A DNA stretch of 49,545 bases. Origin: Caldilineaceae bacterium (lineage in GTDB: Bacteria > Chloroflexota > Anaerolineae > Caldilineales > Caldilineaceae). The notes under the pieces are model-generated. The model saw only the letters and a program-made list of their open reading frames with translations, had not been told where the DNA came from and ran no database searches. The stretch lies in the NCBI GenBank assembly GCA_020433455.1, contig JAGRCP010000142.1, positions 1-49,545 on the forward strand. Direction: 5' to 3'. Positions 35,393-44,878 of this stretch are shown here, piece after piece (the first letter of the stretch is position 1; each line of letters opens with the position of its first letter). The translations under genes were made by a program, and so were the position numbers.

Positions 35393-36733
35393 TTATTCAA
35401 GCGTGTCCTTATACTCCTGCCAGGGACCGGCAATCTGGTCCAGAAAGGCGTCAGGCGTGATGGCGCCGTCAATCAACTGCTGCAAGCCGCCGCCCAGAAC
35501 ATCCATGTAGCCGGGCGCAGGCCAGTCGGGATAGAAAGCCAGGCCGTCATTCTCCACAATGGTGGAAAAGGCTGCGTTCAGCTCCCGATTTTTCTCATTC
35601 TCGATCTGGGAGAGATCGGCATTGATGGGAATGCCGCCCGCATTGGCCATGAGGGTTTGCACTTCCTCGCCTAAGACAATGTCCAGGAACTCATACGCCA
35701 GATCCTTGTTTTCGGCATTTTCGGGCACGACCAGCAGGTTGCCGCCGGAACCGGTGTTGAAGGTCTTGCCGGGCATAAGGAAAATGCCCCACTCAAAGTC
35801 GCTGATCTGATTTTGGAAGTTACCGAATTCCCAGCTGCCGGTCAGGATCATGGGGAAGCGCCCTTGGGCGAAGGCCGCGGTGGCGTCGTCCTGAATCACG
35901 CCATTGGCATTGTTGCCGTAGTAGCCATTGGCCACATGCTGGGCAAAGCGTTCTGCACCAAAGGTGAAAGCCGGGCCGTGGAAATCGAGATCGCTCTTGA
36001 AAAGTTGATAGGCTTCCACCATCTCGCGGTCGCCTTCGTAAAGCGCTAATTCGTAGAAATTCTGGGTCTCCGGCCACACGCTGCCTGCGCCAAGCGAGAT
36101 GGGCACGACGTCCGCCGCGACAAACGTATCGGCTACGGCCTCAAACTCCTCCAGCGACGTGGGGACTTCCAGACCGTATTCCGCAAACATATCCTTGTTG
36201 TAGTAGACCATGACAAACTCACCGTAGGAAGTGATGCCGTAGAGCGGGCCGTCGCCCATGATGCCCCGCTCGTCATAACGGGCGGTGGTTTGCAGGCTGG
36301 TCCCCAACAGCTCATCCCAGCCCCGCTCGGCGGCAACGTCGGTCAGGTCGGTGAGCAGGCCCTGCTTCGAGTAAAGGCCGGCCGTGGCGTTGCCCTTGTT
36401 GACTTCCATGACGTCGGGCGCCTCATCGGTATTGAGGATCATCTGCGCGGTTTGCTGAATCTGCTCGAAGGTTTTCAGCTCAAACTCCACGGTGACATCG
36501 GGATGGGTTTCTTCAAAAATTTCCTGCGCTCTGGCCCAGGCGTCGCCCGTGGCGCTGCCCGGTTCTTCATAATGCCAAATTTTGAAGGTACGCGGTTCAC
36601 CCTGGGCCGCAGAGCCTTCGCTCTGGCCGTCCGAGGACGATGCGCCCGAGCCGCCGCTCTGGCAACCTGCCAGAACCAACATCAAGATCAGGGTCAAAAT
36701 CAAGGCTATCTTGGTCGAAAACTTAGCTTGCAT
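35393..36733 (-). CDS. Sugar ABC transporter substrate-binding lipoprotein
   Basis: The protein has 446 residues. The signal peptide has lipobox LAGC (Cys24), then a Ser/Gly-rich linker, and the SBP family 1 fold starts at RTFKIWHYEEPGS. Typical parts are EVNKGNATAGLYSKQGLLTDL, YGEFVMVYYNKDMFAEYGL and FPMILTGSWEFGNF. It binds oligosaccharide outside the membrane and delivers it to the two permeases. The ribosome site GGAGAG precedes ATG 36733. The alpha-xylosidase downstream makes an isoprimeverose or xyloglucan fragment the likely ligand. Confidence 0.92.
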   Translation of the reverse strand: MQAKFSTKIALILTLILMLVLAGCQSGGSGASSSDGQSEGSAAQGEPRTFKIWHYEEPGSATGDAWARAQEIFEETHPDVTVEFELKTFEQIQQTAQMILNTDEAPDVMEVNKGNATAGLYSKQGLLTDLTDVAAERGWDELLGTSLQTTARYDERGIMGDGPLYGITSYGEFVMVYYNKDMFAEYGLEVPTSLEEFEAVADTFVAADVVPISLGAGSVWPETQNFYELALYEGDREMVEAYQLFKSDLDFHGPAFTFGAERFAQHVANGYYGNNANGVIQDDATAAFAQGRFPMILTGSWEFGNFQNQISDFEWGIFLMPGKTFNTGSGGNLLVVPENAENKDLAYEFLDIVLGEEVQTLMANAGGIPINADLSQIENEKNRELNAAFSTIVENDGLAFYPDWPAPGYMDVLGGGLQQLIDGAITPDAFLDQIAGPWQEYKDTLE

Positions 36734-37137
36734 CGCAACTCTCCATTGCTGTTTTCAGATTGGTGTGGACAAAAAAGGAAGCACTCGAATTGCTTGTAAC
36801 TCGCAGCGGGGTCGGTCCCCATTAATATAGTTACGAGTCACGTCTCAAAAGAGCGGGTCAATTTGCTTGGGCGGGCATCATCTCCTTTCCAGGCGATCAA
36901 GCGCGCAGGCGATGCCAAAGTCTGAACCCAAGCCCTTCCCTATGCGAATATGCAAATCAGGAGAAAAAGCGTAGAATGAGGACAGGCGAGCAGGCATCGC
37001 TTTCTCCGCGAGAAAGCCGATTGAATTGCTTTGCCGACATGCGGGGATACCGGATTACTTGGCGGTAGGCGGTATCCCCTTTATTTTATTGGGATGTATT
37101 CATCAATTTTGATTGACCCAAACGCGCCCATGGGCCG
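36734..37137. other. Regulatory gap between lacI-type gene and binding-protein gene
   Basis: This 404-bp stretch must hold the operon promoter on the minus strand, but I could not fix -35/-10 boxes with confidence. Notable items are a small dyad GGGGTCGGTCCCC (~36808-36820), an AAGGAG followed by a 7-codon minus-strand frame near 36890, and the hairpin at 37043-37079. No exact copy of the GAAGCGCTTC operator is present here. Confidence 0.4.
37043..37079 (+). terminator. Hairpin with T-rich tail
   Basis: GGGGATACCG (37043-37052) pairs with CGGTATCCCC (37070-37079), followed by TTTATTTTATT on the plus strand. The T-tract is on the plus strand although the neighbouring genes are on the minus strand. 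It could still end the regulator transcript as a bidirectional hairpin. Confidence 0.5.
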
Positions 37138-38178
37138 TTATGCGGTCGATAACTCGCTCCTCCTTGCGGGAGATTCTCCCGAACTTTCACGTATAACCAG
37201 CTTACAGGGAATCAGTTTTCCGGAGATGTCGTTATTCCCGCCTTCCAACTGCCGGATGAGCATCTCCGTGCCCAGGCGCCCCAATTCGTAAGCAGGCGCT
37301 TCAGCGGTGGTAATGGTAGGCGTCATCATTTCAGCAAAGCGCGCGGAAGAGACGATGGCAACCACCGAAAAATCATCGGGAATAGAGAGGCCCTGATCCG
37401 CAATGGCGCGCAGGATGCCGGGGACAGCGCGGTCATTCATCGCGATGACTGCGGTAAGATCGGGGTCTGCGGCACGCAGCTCGTTGACTGCGCTATAGCC
37501 CGCTTGGGGAGATGCCTCGCAATAGCGCATGGTTCCGTGCAGCCCGTTGGCCGCTACCGTCTCCAAAAAGCGATTTTGCGCCCGGACAGCCGGGCCGTAC
37601 CCCGCCTCAAACTCATCCACTGCGTGGTTGAGAAAGCCGATGTGCGTATGCCCCAATCCGACCAGATGGGCGATGACGATCGCCATGGTTTGGCCGAAGT
37701 CGATATCGATAAAGTTAAGCCCGGCATTGTCGGCGCAACGACCAATCATGGTAAAGGGGAAATCGGTGGTGCGCAGCAGGTCGATCCGCTCATCCTGGTC
37801 GTGAATCTCCATCACCACCACGCCATCGACCAGGCCCTGGCGCATAAGCTGCTGCAACTCCTCGGCATCCCGAATTTCGGTAGACCACAGCACCAGGTGA
37901 TAGCCGTTCTCCCGGGCCGCATCCGCGGCGCTGACCACGAATTCCAGTTCGGTTAGCCCCATGCCCCGCTTCACAGCCGGGAACAAAAGCGCAATGATGC
38001 GACTTCGCTTGCTGGCCAGCCCGCGAGCCAATGCGTTGGGGCGATAGCCGAGTTCGTCCATGGCAGCAAAAATGCGCCGGCGCGTCTCTTCCGAAATGGG
38101 ACGCGTCCCATTGATGGCATAAGAAACGGTGCTCAGCGCGACGCCGGCATGGCGGGCCACATCCTGCATGGTGGGCAT
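37138..38178 (-). CDS. LacI-family transcriptional regulator of the alpha-xyloside operon
   Basis: The protein has 346 residues. The N-terminal helix-turn-helix MQDVARHAGVALSTVSYAINGTRPISEETR and hinge helix NALARGLASKRS are followed by a periplasmic-binding-like sensor domain (TMIGRCADNAGLNFIDIDF). The start ATG 38178 has GAGAG ~8 nt upstream; Met4 is a possible alternative. It stands at the head of the sugar operon on the same strand. A palindromic site, GAAGCGCTTC, lies 52-61 bp upstream, suggesting autoregulation. The inducer is probably a xyloglucan-derived sugar. Confidence 0.92.
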   Translation of the reverse strand: MPTMQDVARHAGVALSTVSYAINGTRPISEETRRRIFAAMDELGYRPNALARGLASKRSRIIALLFPAVKRGMGLTELEFVVSAADAARENGYHLVLWSTEIRDAEELQQLMRQGLVDGVVVMEIHDQDERIDLLRTTDFPFTMIGRCADNAGLNFIDIDFGQTMAIVIAHLVGLGHTHIGFLNHAVDEFEAGYGPAVRAQNRFLETVAANGLHGTMRYCEASPQAGYSAVNELRAADPDLTAVIAMNDRAVPGILRAIADQGLSIPDDFSVVAIVSSARFAEMMTPTITTAEAPAYELGRLGTEMLIRQLEGGNNDISGKLIPCKLVIRESSGESPARRSELSTA

Positions 38179-38227
38179 TGGGATACTCTCAGATACAATT
38201 TTGGGTATAATTTATCGAAGCGTGTAG

Positions 38228-38242
38228 TCGAAGCGCTTCAAC
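38228..38242. promoter_or_regulatory. LacI-type operator
   Basis: The perfect palindrome GAAGCGCTTC (38230-38239) with central CG lies within a nearly symmetric 16-bp site (27-42, one mismatch pair). The word CGAAGCG is also repeated at 38216-38222. This position upstream of the lacI-like gene fits autorepression. Confidence 0.65.
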
Positions 38243-38448
38243 AATATAGCATGCTCAGGAGAGCTTGTCAAGCAGAAATAAAAATTTCGTCAAAAGTTGG
38301 TTTCTTTGTTAGCCGGGGGCTTACTGAAAAGTGCGTATAACGAAGTTGCCACCGTTCCCAACCTTGTCTAGAATGGGTTTATATTCACCTATTGTCAGGC
38401 AAAAAAGCAGGCGAAACCCAACAATGCAACCAGCAAAGGAGAATACCC

Positions 38449-38937
38449 ATGGCAAATTTGATCGTGATCACCTTTGACAACGCAGAGGACGCGGACGAGG
38501 TGCGGACCACCATTCGTCAGGAGCAGAACCAGGACCTGATCAGCCTGGATGATTCGGCCGTCGTCGTCCGGGACGAGGACGGTAAGGTTCACGTCAAAAA
38601 CGAAATGGACCGGGGCGTGAAGGTCGGCGCCGTAGGCGGGGGGATAATCGGACTCCTCATCGGCGGCATCTTCTTCCCTCTGACGGGGCTGCTGGCGGGG
38701 GTATTGGGCGGCATGGGCGTCGGCGCGTTGAGCGGCCTGGGCATCCAGAAGAGCTTTGTCAAAGAAGTATCCGATTCCCTGCAACCGGGAACGTCAGCCC
38801 TCTTTCTGATTGTGCGCCAGGCCAATGCAGACGCCGTTGTCGCGGCCCTCAAGCCATACAAGGGCAAAGTCCTGCAAACTACGCTGGATTCAGAAGACGA
38901 GCAGGCGCTGCGCGAGGTTCTGGCGCAAAGCAAGTAG
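38449..38937 (+). CDS. DUF1269 membrane-associated protein
   Basis: I chose ATG 38449 (162 residues) because AAAGGAGA lies 7-14 nt upstream. The N-terminus MANLIVITFDNAEDADEVRTTI and the middle glycine-rich hydrophobic segment (VGGGIIGLLIGGIFFPLTGLLAGVLG, split here by description) define DUF1269. The C-terminus FLIVRQANADAVVAAL completes the repeat of the N-terminal fold. The Gly-zipper-like segment could insert in a membrane. The family is stress- or envelope-associated in several bacteria, but its function is not settled. Confidence 0.85.
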   Translation: MANLIVITFDNAEDADEVRTTIRQEQNQDLISLDDSAVVVRDEDGKVHVKNEMDRGVKVGAVGGGIIGLLIGGIFFPLTGLLAGVLGGMGVGALSGLGIQKSFVKEVSDSLQPGTSALFLIVRQANADAVVAALKPYKGKVLQTTLDSEDEQALREVLAQSK

Positions 38938-38976
38938 CGGAAACAAATCAGCCATTTATTGATCCAGAAAATCCCC

Positions 38977-39609
38977 ATGCAGACAACATCAACCCAGGCG
39001 CTTGACCGCCTCCTGGCGGGCAACCGCCGTTTTGCCGCGGGCGAGACCCGCTATGGACAAATCAGTCGCAGGGCCCGCTCTGAACTGCTGGCCGGACAAC
39101 AGCCCCTGGCCATCCTCTTCGGCTGCGTCGATTCCCGCGTCTCCCCCACGGCCATCTTTGATGTGGACCCGGGCGAGGTGCTCATCATCCGCACGGCCGG
39201 ACAGGTGCTGGACGACGCAGTGATCGCCAGCATCGAATTCGGCGTTGATGTGCTGGATATTCCCCTCATCGTGGTGTTGGGCCACACCCACTGCGGCGCG
39301 GTGACGGCCGCGGCTCAGCCAATCGACGCCGCGCCCCTGCCCGGCAAGCTAGGCGGGCTGGTTGACGCCATCCGCCCGGCTGTGGAGCAAGCCCGACAAG
39401 CGGATAGCCGTCAGACCGAAGAAGAGGTCATTGCCCGGGCTATCGGGCTGAATGTCCAACTCAGCATGCAGAATCTGCTGGACTCGCCCGTCATCGCGGC
39501 AGCTGTAGCCGCAGAACGCGTGAGCATCGTGGGCGTGGTCTATGATCTGGCGACCGGCGCAGTCAGTGAAGTAGGCGCAAATGAAGTAACGACAAGCGAA
39601 CGAGCCTAA
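38977..39609 (+). CDS. Beta-class carbonic anhydrase
   Basis: The protein has 210 residues from ATG 38977; a TTG at 38959 is a weaker alternative. The zinc site is GCVDSRV (Cys with the Asp-Arg dyad) and GHTHCGAV (His and Cys), as in beta carbonic anhydrases. It reversibly hydrates CO2 to bicarbonate in the cytosol. The family length (~200-220) agrees. It lies 39 bp after the DUF1269 gene and may share its transcript. Pth follows 111 bp later. Confidence 0.93.
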   Translation: MQTTSTQALDRLLAGNRRFAAGETRYGQISRRARSELLAGQQPLAILFGCVDSRVSPTAIFDVDPGEVLIIRTAGQVLDDAVIASIEFGVDVLDIPLIVVLGHTHCGAVTAAAQPIDAAPLPGKLGGLVDAIRPAVEQARQADSRQTEEEVIARAIGLNVQLSMQNLLDSPVIAAAVAAERVSIVGVVYDLATGAVSEVGANEVTTSERA

Positions 39610-39720
39610 GTCATGCAGAATTTTCCCAGACGGCCGGTTTGATCATCCTCCGCAAAACCGGTAAGATACCCTCTTGCGCACCATTCACACGCCGTTTCTC
39701 GCGCCCGATTCTGAATTTCT

Positions 39721-40332
39721 ATGAAGATGATCGTCGGCCTGGGCAATCCCGGCCCCAATTATGCCAATAACCGTCATAACATCGGCTTCCAGGCGGTAGA
39801 CGTCTTCGCCGCGCGCCACGCTATTGCCCTGGCTCGACGGCAGCTCAAGGCCCGGGTCGGCGACGGCTGGGTAGAGCGCCGTGGCGATATCCTGAGCGTG
39901 TTGCAAGGCGGTCTGCCCCAGTTTGAGCGGGAAAAGGTGCTGCTGGTGCAGCCCCTTACCTACATGAACCGAAGCGGCGACGCGGTCGCGCCCCTGGCCC
40001 GCTACTATGACATTGCACCGGAAGAGATTATCGTGATCCATGACGATCTGGACCTGGATCCGGGCATGCTGCGCCTGCGCCGCAGCGGCGGTTCGGGCGG
40101 GCAAAACGGCATCAAGTCCATCATTGCACGCCTGGGACCGGACTTTCAGCGCGTACGCGTAGGCATAGGTCGCCCGCCCGGACGCATGGACCCCGCGGCC
40201 TATGTGCTGCAAAACTTCGGGCAGAAGGAGGAAGAGGAGATCTTCGTTCCCCTGCGCGAGCGCATTGCCCAGGCGCTGGAATGCTGGATTTTTGAAGGCA
40301 TCGATACGGCGATGAATCGGTTTAATGGATAA
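39721..40332 (+). CDS. pth: Peptidyl-tRNA hydrolase
   Basis: The protein has 203 residues. It starts [21 protein letters not shown], with the catalytic His in NRHNIGF and the substrate-binding Asn and Asp in PLTYMNRSG and VIHDDLDL. The segment [18 protein letters not shown] is the tRNA-binding signature. It recycles peptidyl-tRNA that drops off ribosomes. Pth is commonly next to mfd in bacteria, as here. Confidence 0.96.
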   Translation: MKMIVGLGNPGPNYANNRHNIGFQAVDVFAARHAIALARRQLKARVGDGWVERRGDILSVLQGGLPQFEREKVLLVQPLTYMNRSGDAVAPLARYYDIAPEEIIVIHDDLDLDPGMLRLRRSGGSGGQNGIKSIIARLGPDFQRVRVGIGRPPGRMDPAAYVLQNFGQKEEEEIFVPLRERIAQALECWIFEGIDTAMNRFNG

Positions 40333-40399
40333 TGGTGAACGATTAATTATTAATGGTTAACGGGACGCATTAACAATTAACCGTCAGCAATTCACCATT
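40331..40399. repeat. Hairpin repeat between pth and mfd
   Basis: AATGGTGAA (40331-40339) pairs with TTCACCATT (40391-40399). Inside, GGTTAA (40355-40360) pairs with TTAACC (40377-40382). The loop holds GGGACGCATTAAC. Words such as AATGGTTAA recur. The pth stop codon overlaps the first arm. It probably ends or stabilises the pth transcript. Confidence 0.7.
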
Positions 40400-40442
40400 A
40401 ACCATTCAAAATATCCCAAAGACGCGCCACCTATTTAGAACC

Positions 40443-43400
40443 ATGCTTACCCATCTCCTTTCTACCCTATCCGGCTTGCCGCCATTTATGGACTTGCTGG
40501 AGCGTCGGCCCGCCCAACCCCAGGCGCTTCTGACGTCGGCCCGGCCATTTGTGACCGCGGGTCTGCGCCGCCATACCGGGCAGCCGGTGGTGCTCCTCAC
40601 CGCGCGGGAAGACACGGCCCGCCGGATCATCACGGAACTGGAGAGCTGGCTGCCGCCTGTTGACGAAGGCGGCCCGCCCGTCTACCTCTTCGCCGAGCCC
40701 GATGCGCTGCCCCGGGAGCGCATCGCCTGGAGCAGCCGGGTGCGCCAGCAGCGGTTGACGGCTCTGGCCGCGCTCCAGTCCCGCACGGGCGCGCCGCCCG
40801 TGGTGGTCGCCGGAGCCCAGGCGCTGGCCCAGATGACACTGCCCGTGCGGGAGCTGCGGCTGGCCCTGCGTCCCGTCAAAATCGGCGGCGTGGTGCGTCT
40901 GGAACAGATGGCCGTCAATTGGGCCCAAACGGGCTATCAGCCGGTGGATGTGGTGGAAGAGCCGGGAACGTTCGCCCGCCGGGGCGGCATCGTAGACATC
41001 TGGCCGCCCAATCTGCCTGAACCGCTGCGCATCGACCTTTTCGGTGACGAAGTAGAAAGCCTGCGCGTCTTCGATCCCGCGACCCAGCGCACTGTTCGCC
41101 AGGTAAAAGAGGCGGAAATCGGACCGGGCGGCGAAGCGCTGAGCAAATACGGTCCGGCCGCGCTGGCCCGCCTGGGCATTGAAGGCGAACGCCTCACCGC
41201 GCCCGAAAATCTGGAAAAGGGGGTGGAGGAGTCGCCCCTGCAAGACCCCAATCTCCTCCTCACCATTCGCGAGGAATTGCGGCGGGAAGTGGAGCATCTG
41301 GCCGGAGCCGAAAGCTTCCACGGCATGGAATGGTACCTGCCCTACTTCTACGATCGCCCCGCGAGTCTTCTGGATTACGTCCCCCAGGGCGGCATCCTTC
41401 TGGTGGATGACGGGGCTGAACTGATGGATGCCCTGCACGATCTGGCGCGGCGGGCCGAGACCCTACGCACTGAATTGGAGCGCACGGGCGAATTGCCCCG
41501 ACGCTTCCGCGCCGGCAGCATGGAGCCGGAATCACTCCGCAAGCAGCTTATAGAACAACGTCCCATCATCCTGGGCATGGGCGACCTGGACAGTACAACC
41601 TCCAGCGCCAACACGCCTTTGGCCCGGGCCTTTGCCCCCGGCCCCCGCTACGGCGGCAAGACCAAGGAATTTATCCGCGACATCGCCAAACTGCGCGACG
41701 AAGGCCAACGTACGGTCCTGGTCACTCGTCAGGCCGCCCGCCTCCAGGCCCTGCTGGAAGAAGCCGACATCGACATTCCCATCCAGCACGAAGTGACGCA
41801 TCTCCACGCGGTCACGCTGGTCCAGGGCGTCTACGACGAAGGCTTCATTGCCCGAGGGATTAAGACGAAAGATCAAAGATTGAAGATTGGAAATTTGGAC
41901 GCCACCGCGCCCAATCCCCAATCCCCAATCTCCCAATCTCCCAATCTCCCGTCTCCCAATCTTCAATCTTCAATCTTCAATCTTCATTTTTACACCGACA
42001 CCGAACTCTTCGGCTGGAGCAAGCCTAAAAGCCGCAAGCGGAGCCAGAAGACCAGCAAAGTCGCGGCGGAAATCTTTTTTGCCGATGCGAAGCCGGGAGA
42101 TTTCGTCGTCCATCTGGAACACGGCATCGGGCAATTTGCCGGCCTGGTCAAAATAGAGTTGGGCGGCATGGAGCTGGAATATCTCCAGGTTGACTACGCG
42201 CAAAGTGATAAGCTCTACGTACCCGTGCATCAGGCAGACCGCCTGAGCCGCTATGTGGGCGCGGGACAACTTACGCCCGCTGTCACGCGGCTGGGGACGG
42301 CCGATTGGGCCACGGTCAAGGAGCGGGCCAAACGCGCCGTCGCCGATATCGCCGATGACCTGCTCAAGCTCTACGCTGAGCGGGAACTGGTCACCGGTTA
42401 CGCCTACAGCCCCGACGGGCCGTGGCAGACGGAGTTGGAGGCCAGTTTCCCCTATCAGGAGACCGACGACCAGCTTCAGGCCATTGCCGACGTGAAACGG
42501 GACATGGAGTCGGATCATCCCATGGACCGCCTCATCTGCGGCGATGTGGGCTACGGCAAGACCGAAGTCGCGGTGCGGGCAGCGTTCAAGGCTATCCTGG
42601 ATGGCAAGCAGGTCGCGGTACTGGTGCCTACCACCGTTCTGGCGCAGCAGCACTATCGCACCTTCAGCCAGCGACTGGCGCATTTCCCCGTGCGGGTAGA
42701 AATGCTCAGCCGCTTTCGTACGCCCGCACAGCAGACGCGCATCAAAGAGGGACTCTTGAACGGCAGCGTTGATCTGGTGGTGGGCACCCATAGCCTTTTG
42801 GGCGAAAGCGTAGAGTTCAAAAATCTGAGCATGCTCATCGTGGATGAGGAACAGCGCTTCGGCGTGGCCCAAAAGGAGAAGCTCAAGCAGCTCCGCACCA
42901 ACATGGATGTCCTCACCCTGAGCGCGACGCCCATCCCCCGCACCCTTCACATGAGCCTGAGCGGCGTGCGCGACATGAGCGCCATCAACACGCCGCCCAA
43001 AGAGCGCCAACCGGTGCATACGGTGCTGGCCGAATATGACGACACCCTGGTGCGCCAGGCCATTCAGCGGGAGCTGAGCCATAAGGGCCAGGTTTTCTTT
43101 GTCCATAATCGGGTGCGGGGCCTGCGCATGCTGGCCGACCGTATCCAGCGCCTTAACCCGGAGGCCGCGGTGGCCATGGCCCACGGACAGATGGGCGAGC
43201 GGCAACTGGAAGAGACCATGCTGCGCTTTGCCGACGGCGATATTGACGTGCTGGTCTGCACCACCATCGTGGAAAATGGGCTGGACATTCCCAACGCCAA
43301 CACCATTATCATCAACCGGGCCGACCATTTCGGCCTGGCCCAGCTCTACCAGCTACGCGGGCGGGTGGGACGCAGCGCACGACGCGGCTACTGTTACCTG

Positions 43401-44252
43401 CTCTACGACAAGCATACCTCCCTCAGCTTTGACGCGCGCCGGCGCCTCCACGCCATCATGGAAAGCAGCGAAGAACTGGGCGCGGGCTTCCGCATCGCCA
43501 TGCGCGATCTGGAGATCCGGGGCGCGGGCGATATTCTGGGCGCGCGCCAGCACGGTCAGATTGACAACGTAGGCTTCGATCTCTACACCCGGCTCCTGGC
43601 CCAGGCGGTGAATGAGGCGCGGCGGAAGAAAGAGGTCTTCGAAGTGGCGGAGCGGCGCAGTGGCGAAGTTACAACCGAGCCTGCGGATACGCCCTCCACA
43701 GCTCCACAGCCCCAGCCCCCCATTCCTTCACCTCTTGACGCCCCCTTCGATCTCAACGATCCCCTGGCTCCGCCGGTGACCATGCAGTTGCCGATTGACG
43801 CCAAAATTCCCGAGTGGTATATCGGAGAAGAAGAATTACGGCTTCAGCTCTATCGCCGCATTGCCGGGTTGACCACCAAAGAGGGAATCGACGAGATGCG
43901 TCGGGAGTTAGTGGACCGCTTCGGTCCGGACAAGACGACCGGCTCCGTGCCGGAAGCGGTAGAGAATCTGCTCTTCCAGATTCGCGTCAAGATGTTGGCC
44001 CAGCAGGCGGGCGTGGAGCAGATCGGCCGGGAGCTGGATCAGCTTGTCCTGCGGTCCGAAACGCTGGAGGGGATGAACCGTTCCCTCATGCAGCGGCGGC
44101 TGCGCCTGGGGCTGGGCTATCTGGAAGATGATGACTTCATCCCCGAAGAGGCCGTACGCGTGGGCCGCAACGCCATCTACCTGCCCGTGGATGAGGCGGG
44201 CCGCTGGCGCACCGCGCTGCTGCGCACGTTGCAGATTATGGGTGCAGGATAA
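40443..44252 (+). CDS. mfd: Transcription-repair coupling factor Mfd
   Basis: The protein has 1269 residues, longer than the usual ~1150. It has a UvrB-like N-terminal module, then the RNA-polymerase-interacting domain ([17 protein letters not shown]), the translocase with Walker [10 protein letters not shown] (~700) and DEEQRFG (~800), the TRG region ([31 protein letters not shown]) and a C-terminal domain ([19 protein letters not shown]). It displaces stalled RNA polymerase and recruits UvrA. About 40 extra residues at ~474-512 are the translation of an in-frame repeat insertion. A Pro-rich spacer lies at ~1080-1105. The frame stays open throughout, so the gene is probably functional. Confidence 0.95.
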   Translation: MLTHLLSTLSGLPPFMDLLERRPAQPQALLTSARPFVTAGLRRHTGQPVVLLTAREDTARRIITELESWLPPVDEGGPPVYLFAEPDALPRERIAWSSRVRQQRLTALAALQSRTGAPPVVVAGAQALAQMTLPVRELRLALRPVKIGGVVRLEQMAVNWAQTGYQPVDVVEEPGTFARRGGIVDIWPPNLPEPLRIDLFGDEVESLRVFDPATQRTVRQVKEAEIGPGGEALSKYGPAALARLGIEGERLTAPENLEKGVEESPLQDPNLLLTIREELRREVEHLAGAESFHGMEWYLPYFYDRPASLLDYVPQGGILLVDDGAELMDALHDLARRAETLRTELERTGELPRRFRAGSMEPESLRKQLIEQRPIILGMGDLDSTTSSANTPLARAFAPGPRYGGKTKEFIRDIAKLRDEGQRTVLVTRQAARLQALLEEADIDIPIQHEVTHLHAVTLVQGVYDEGFIARGIKTKDQRLKIGNLDATAPNPQSPISQSPNLPSPNLQSSIFNLHFYTDTELFGWSKPKSRKRSQKTSKVAAEIFFADAKPGDFVVHLEHGIGQFAGLVKIELGGMELEYLQVDYAQSDKLYVPVHQADRLSRYVGAGQLTPAVTRLGTADWATVKERAKRAVADIADDLLKLYAERELVTGYAYSPDGPWQTELEASFPYQETDDQLQAIADVKRDMESDHPMDRLICGDVGYGKTEVAVRAAFKAILDGKQVAVLVPTTVLAQQHYRTFSQRLAHFPVRVEMLSRFRTPAQQTRIKEGLLNGSVDLVVGTHSLLGESVEFKNLSMLIVDEEQRFGVAQKEKLKQLRTNMDVLTLSATPIPRTLHMSLSGVRDMSAINTPPKERQPVHTVLAEYDDTLVRQAIQRELSHKGQVFFVHNRVRGLRMLADRIQRLNPEAAVAMAHGQMGERQLEETMLRFADGDIDVLVCTTIVENGLDIPNANTIIINRADHFGLAQLYQLRGRVGRSARRGYCYLLYDKHTSLSFDARRRLHAIMESSEELGAGFRIAMRDLEIRGAGDILGARQHGQIDNVGFDLYTRLLAQAVNEARRKKEVFEVAERRSGEVTTEPADTPSTAPQPQPPIPSPLDAPFDLNDPLAPPVTMQLPIDAKIPEWYIGEEELRLQLYRRIAGLTTKEGIDEMRRELVDRFGPDKTTGSVPEAVENLLFQIRVKMLAQQAGVEQIGRELDQLVLRSETLEGMNRSLMQRRLRLGLGYLEDDDFIPEEAVRVGRNAIYLPVDEAGRWRTALLRTLQIMGAG
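41876..41970. repeat. Heptamer-repeat hairpin inserted in frame in mfd
   Basis: AAGATTGAAGATTGG (41876-41890) is the exact complement of 41956-41970. Between them run about ten copies of a 7-8-bp word (CCAATCC, CCAATCT, CAATCTT). It is typical of intergenic short tandem repeats, but here it lies inside a coding gene. It is read as low-complexity peptide ([20 protein letters not shown]) before YTDTELFG, where the Mfd homology resumes. Confidence 0.85.
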
Positions 44253-44331
44253 ATTCCCCCACATATTGCCCGGTCCCCGATCACAAGATCACATTTACGC
44301 CCCGCCCTTTCCCACAATTACCCACAGGCTT

Positions 44332-44361
44332 TGTGGGATAGTGTGGGATATTTGTGGGATA
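44332..44361. repeat. Three helically phased copies of TGTGGGATA after mfd
   Basis: TGTGGGATA occurs at 44332-44340, 44342-44350 and 44353-44361, 10 and 11 bp apart. Complementary words TCCCACA flank them (near 44310 and 44371). The word is one base away from a DnaA-box-like TGTGGATAA. It may be a protein-binding cluster or a terminator-like fold. Confidence 0.6.
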
Positions 44362-44432
44362 ATGAGGGAATCCCACATAATTTTCTGCATATAAGCTGAC
44401 AAGTTATACCGCCTATCGGTTTCTCTATTCGA

Positions 44433-44780
44433 TTAGAACCTGTCTTCTCTCCTGCTGAGGATAAACCAATTTACGCTCCACACAACAGTAGACCAAATTA
44501 TCATATCCAATACGAATATTAGAGGGTTAAAACTCGTTGGAATTTCCAATGGGGAAAGGAGACCTCTCTTATTTGGTAAGGGCGGGCCATCTCCTCCAAG
44601 GGGAAAACGACTGGAATCCTGAGTGATGAAAGGGAAAGGAGCGCCAAAGTGCAAATACTGTAATTGGCCATTATCACGAATTGTATGGGGTATAAATAAA
44701 AATAGTATTGTGATTGTTAGCCCCAAAATAAGAAAAATTATCACTGCACAAGTAGGTTTATATTTTTCCATCATCATCAT
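44433..44780 (-). CDS. Small two-helix membrane protein, unknown function
   Basis: The protein has 115 residues, with hydrophobic segments at ~10-30 (VIIFLILGLTITILFLFIP) and ~88-108 (LIFVLDMIIWSTVVWSVNWF). Between them is YLHFGAPFPFITQDSS, a pattern I associate with conserved small membrane proteins of several phyla. The local AT content is higher than in mfd. There is no strong ribosome site (the ATG is one of four in a row), so the exact start is uncertain. No partner gene is seen; its function is unknown. Confidence 0.55.
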   Translation of the reverse strand: MMMMEKYKPTCAVIIFLILGLTITILFLFIPHTIRDNGQLQYLHFGAPFPFITQDSSRFPLGGDGPPLPNKRGLLSPLEIPTSFNPLIFVLDMIIWSTVVWSVNWFILSRREDRF

Positions 44781-44878
44781 TTTTCTGTCAAAAACTATGA
44801 CAAGTCAAAGATCAGTCCAATAGGGAGAGAATTGTACTAACTTGCCGATCCCTATCTGTTTTTAAAATTTTTTAGCAG

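Noticed and set aside
36860..36900. Seven-codon leader peptide (AAGGAG then ATG ATG) upstream of the binding-protein gene
   Set aside because: Too short, and the ribosome site practically touches the start; it is likely to be chance.
41970..43328. 452-codon minus-strand frame opposite mfd
   Set aside because: It is a shadow of the well-supported Mfd translocase region, with no independent homology.
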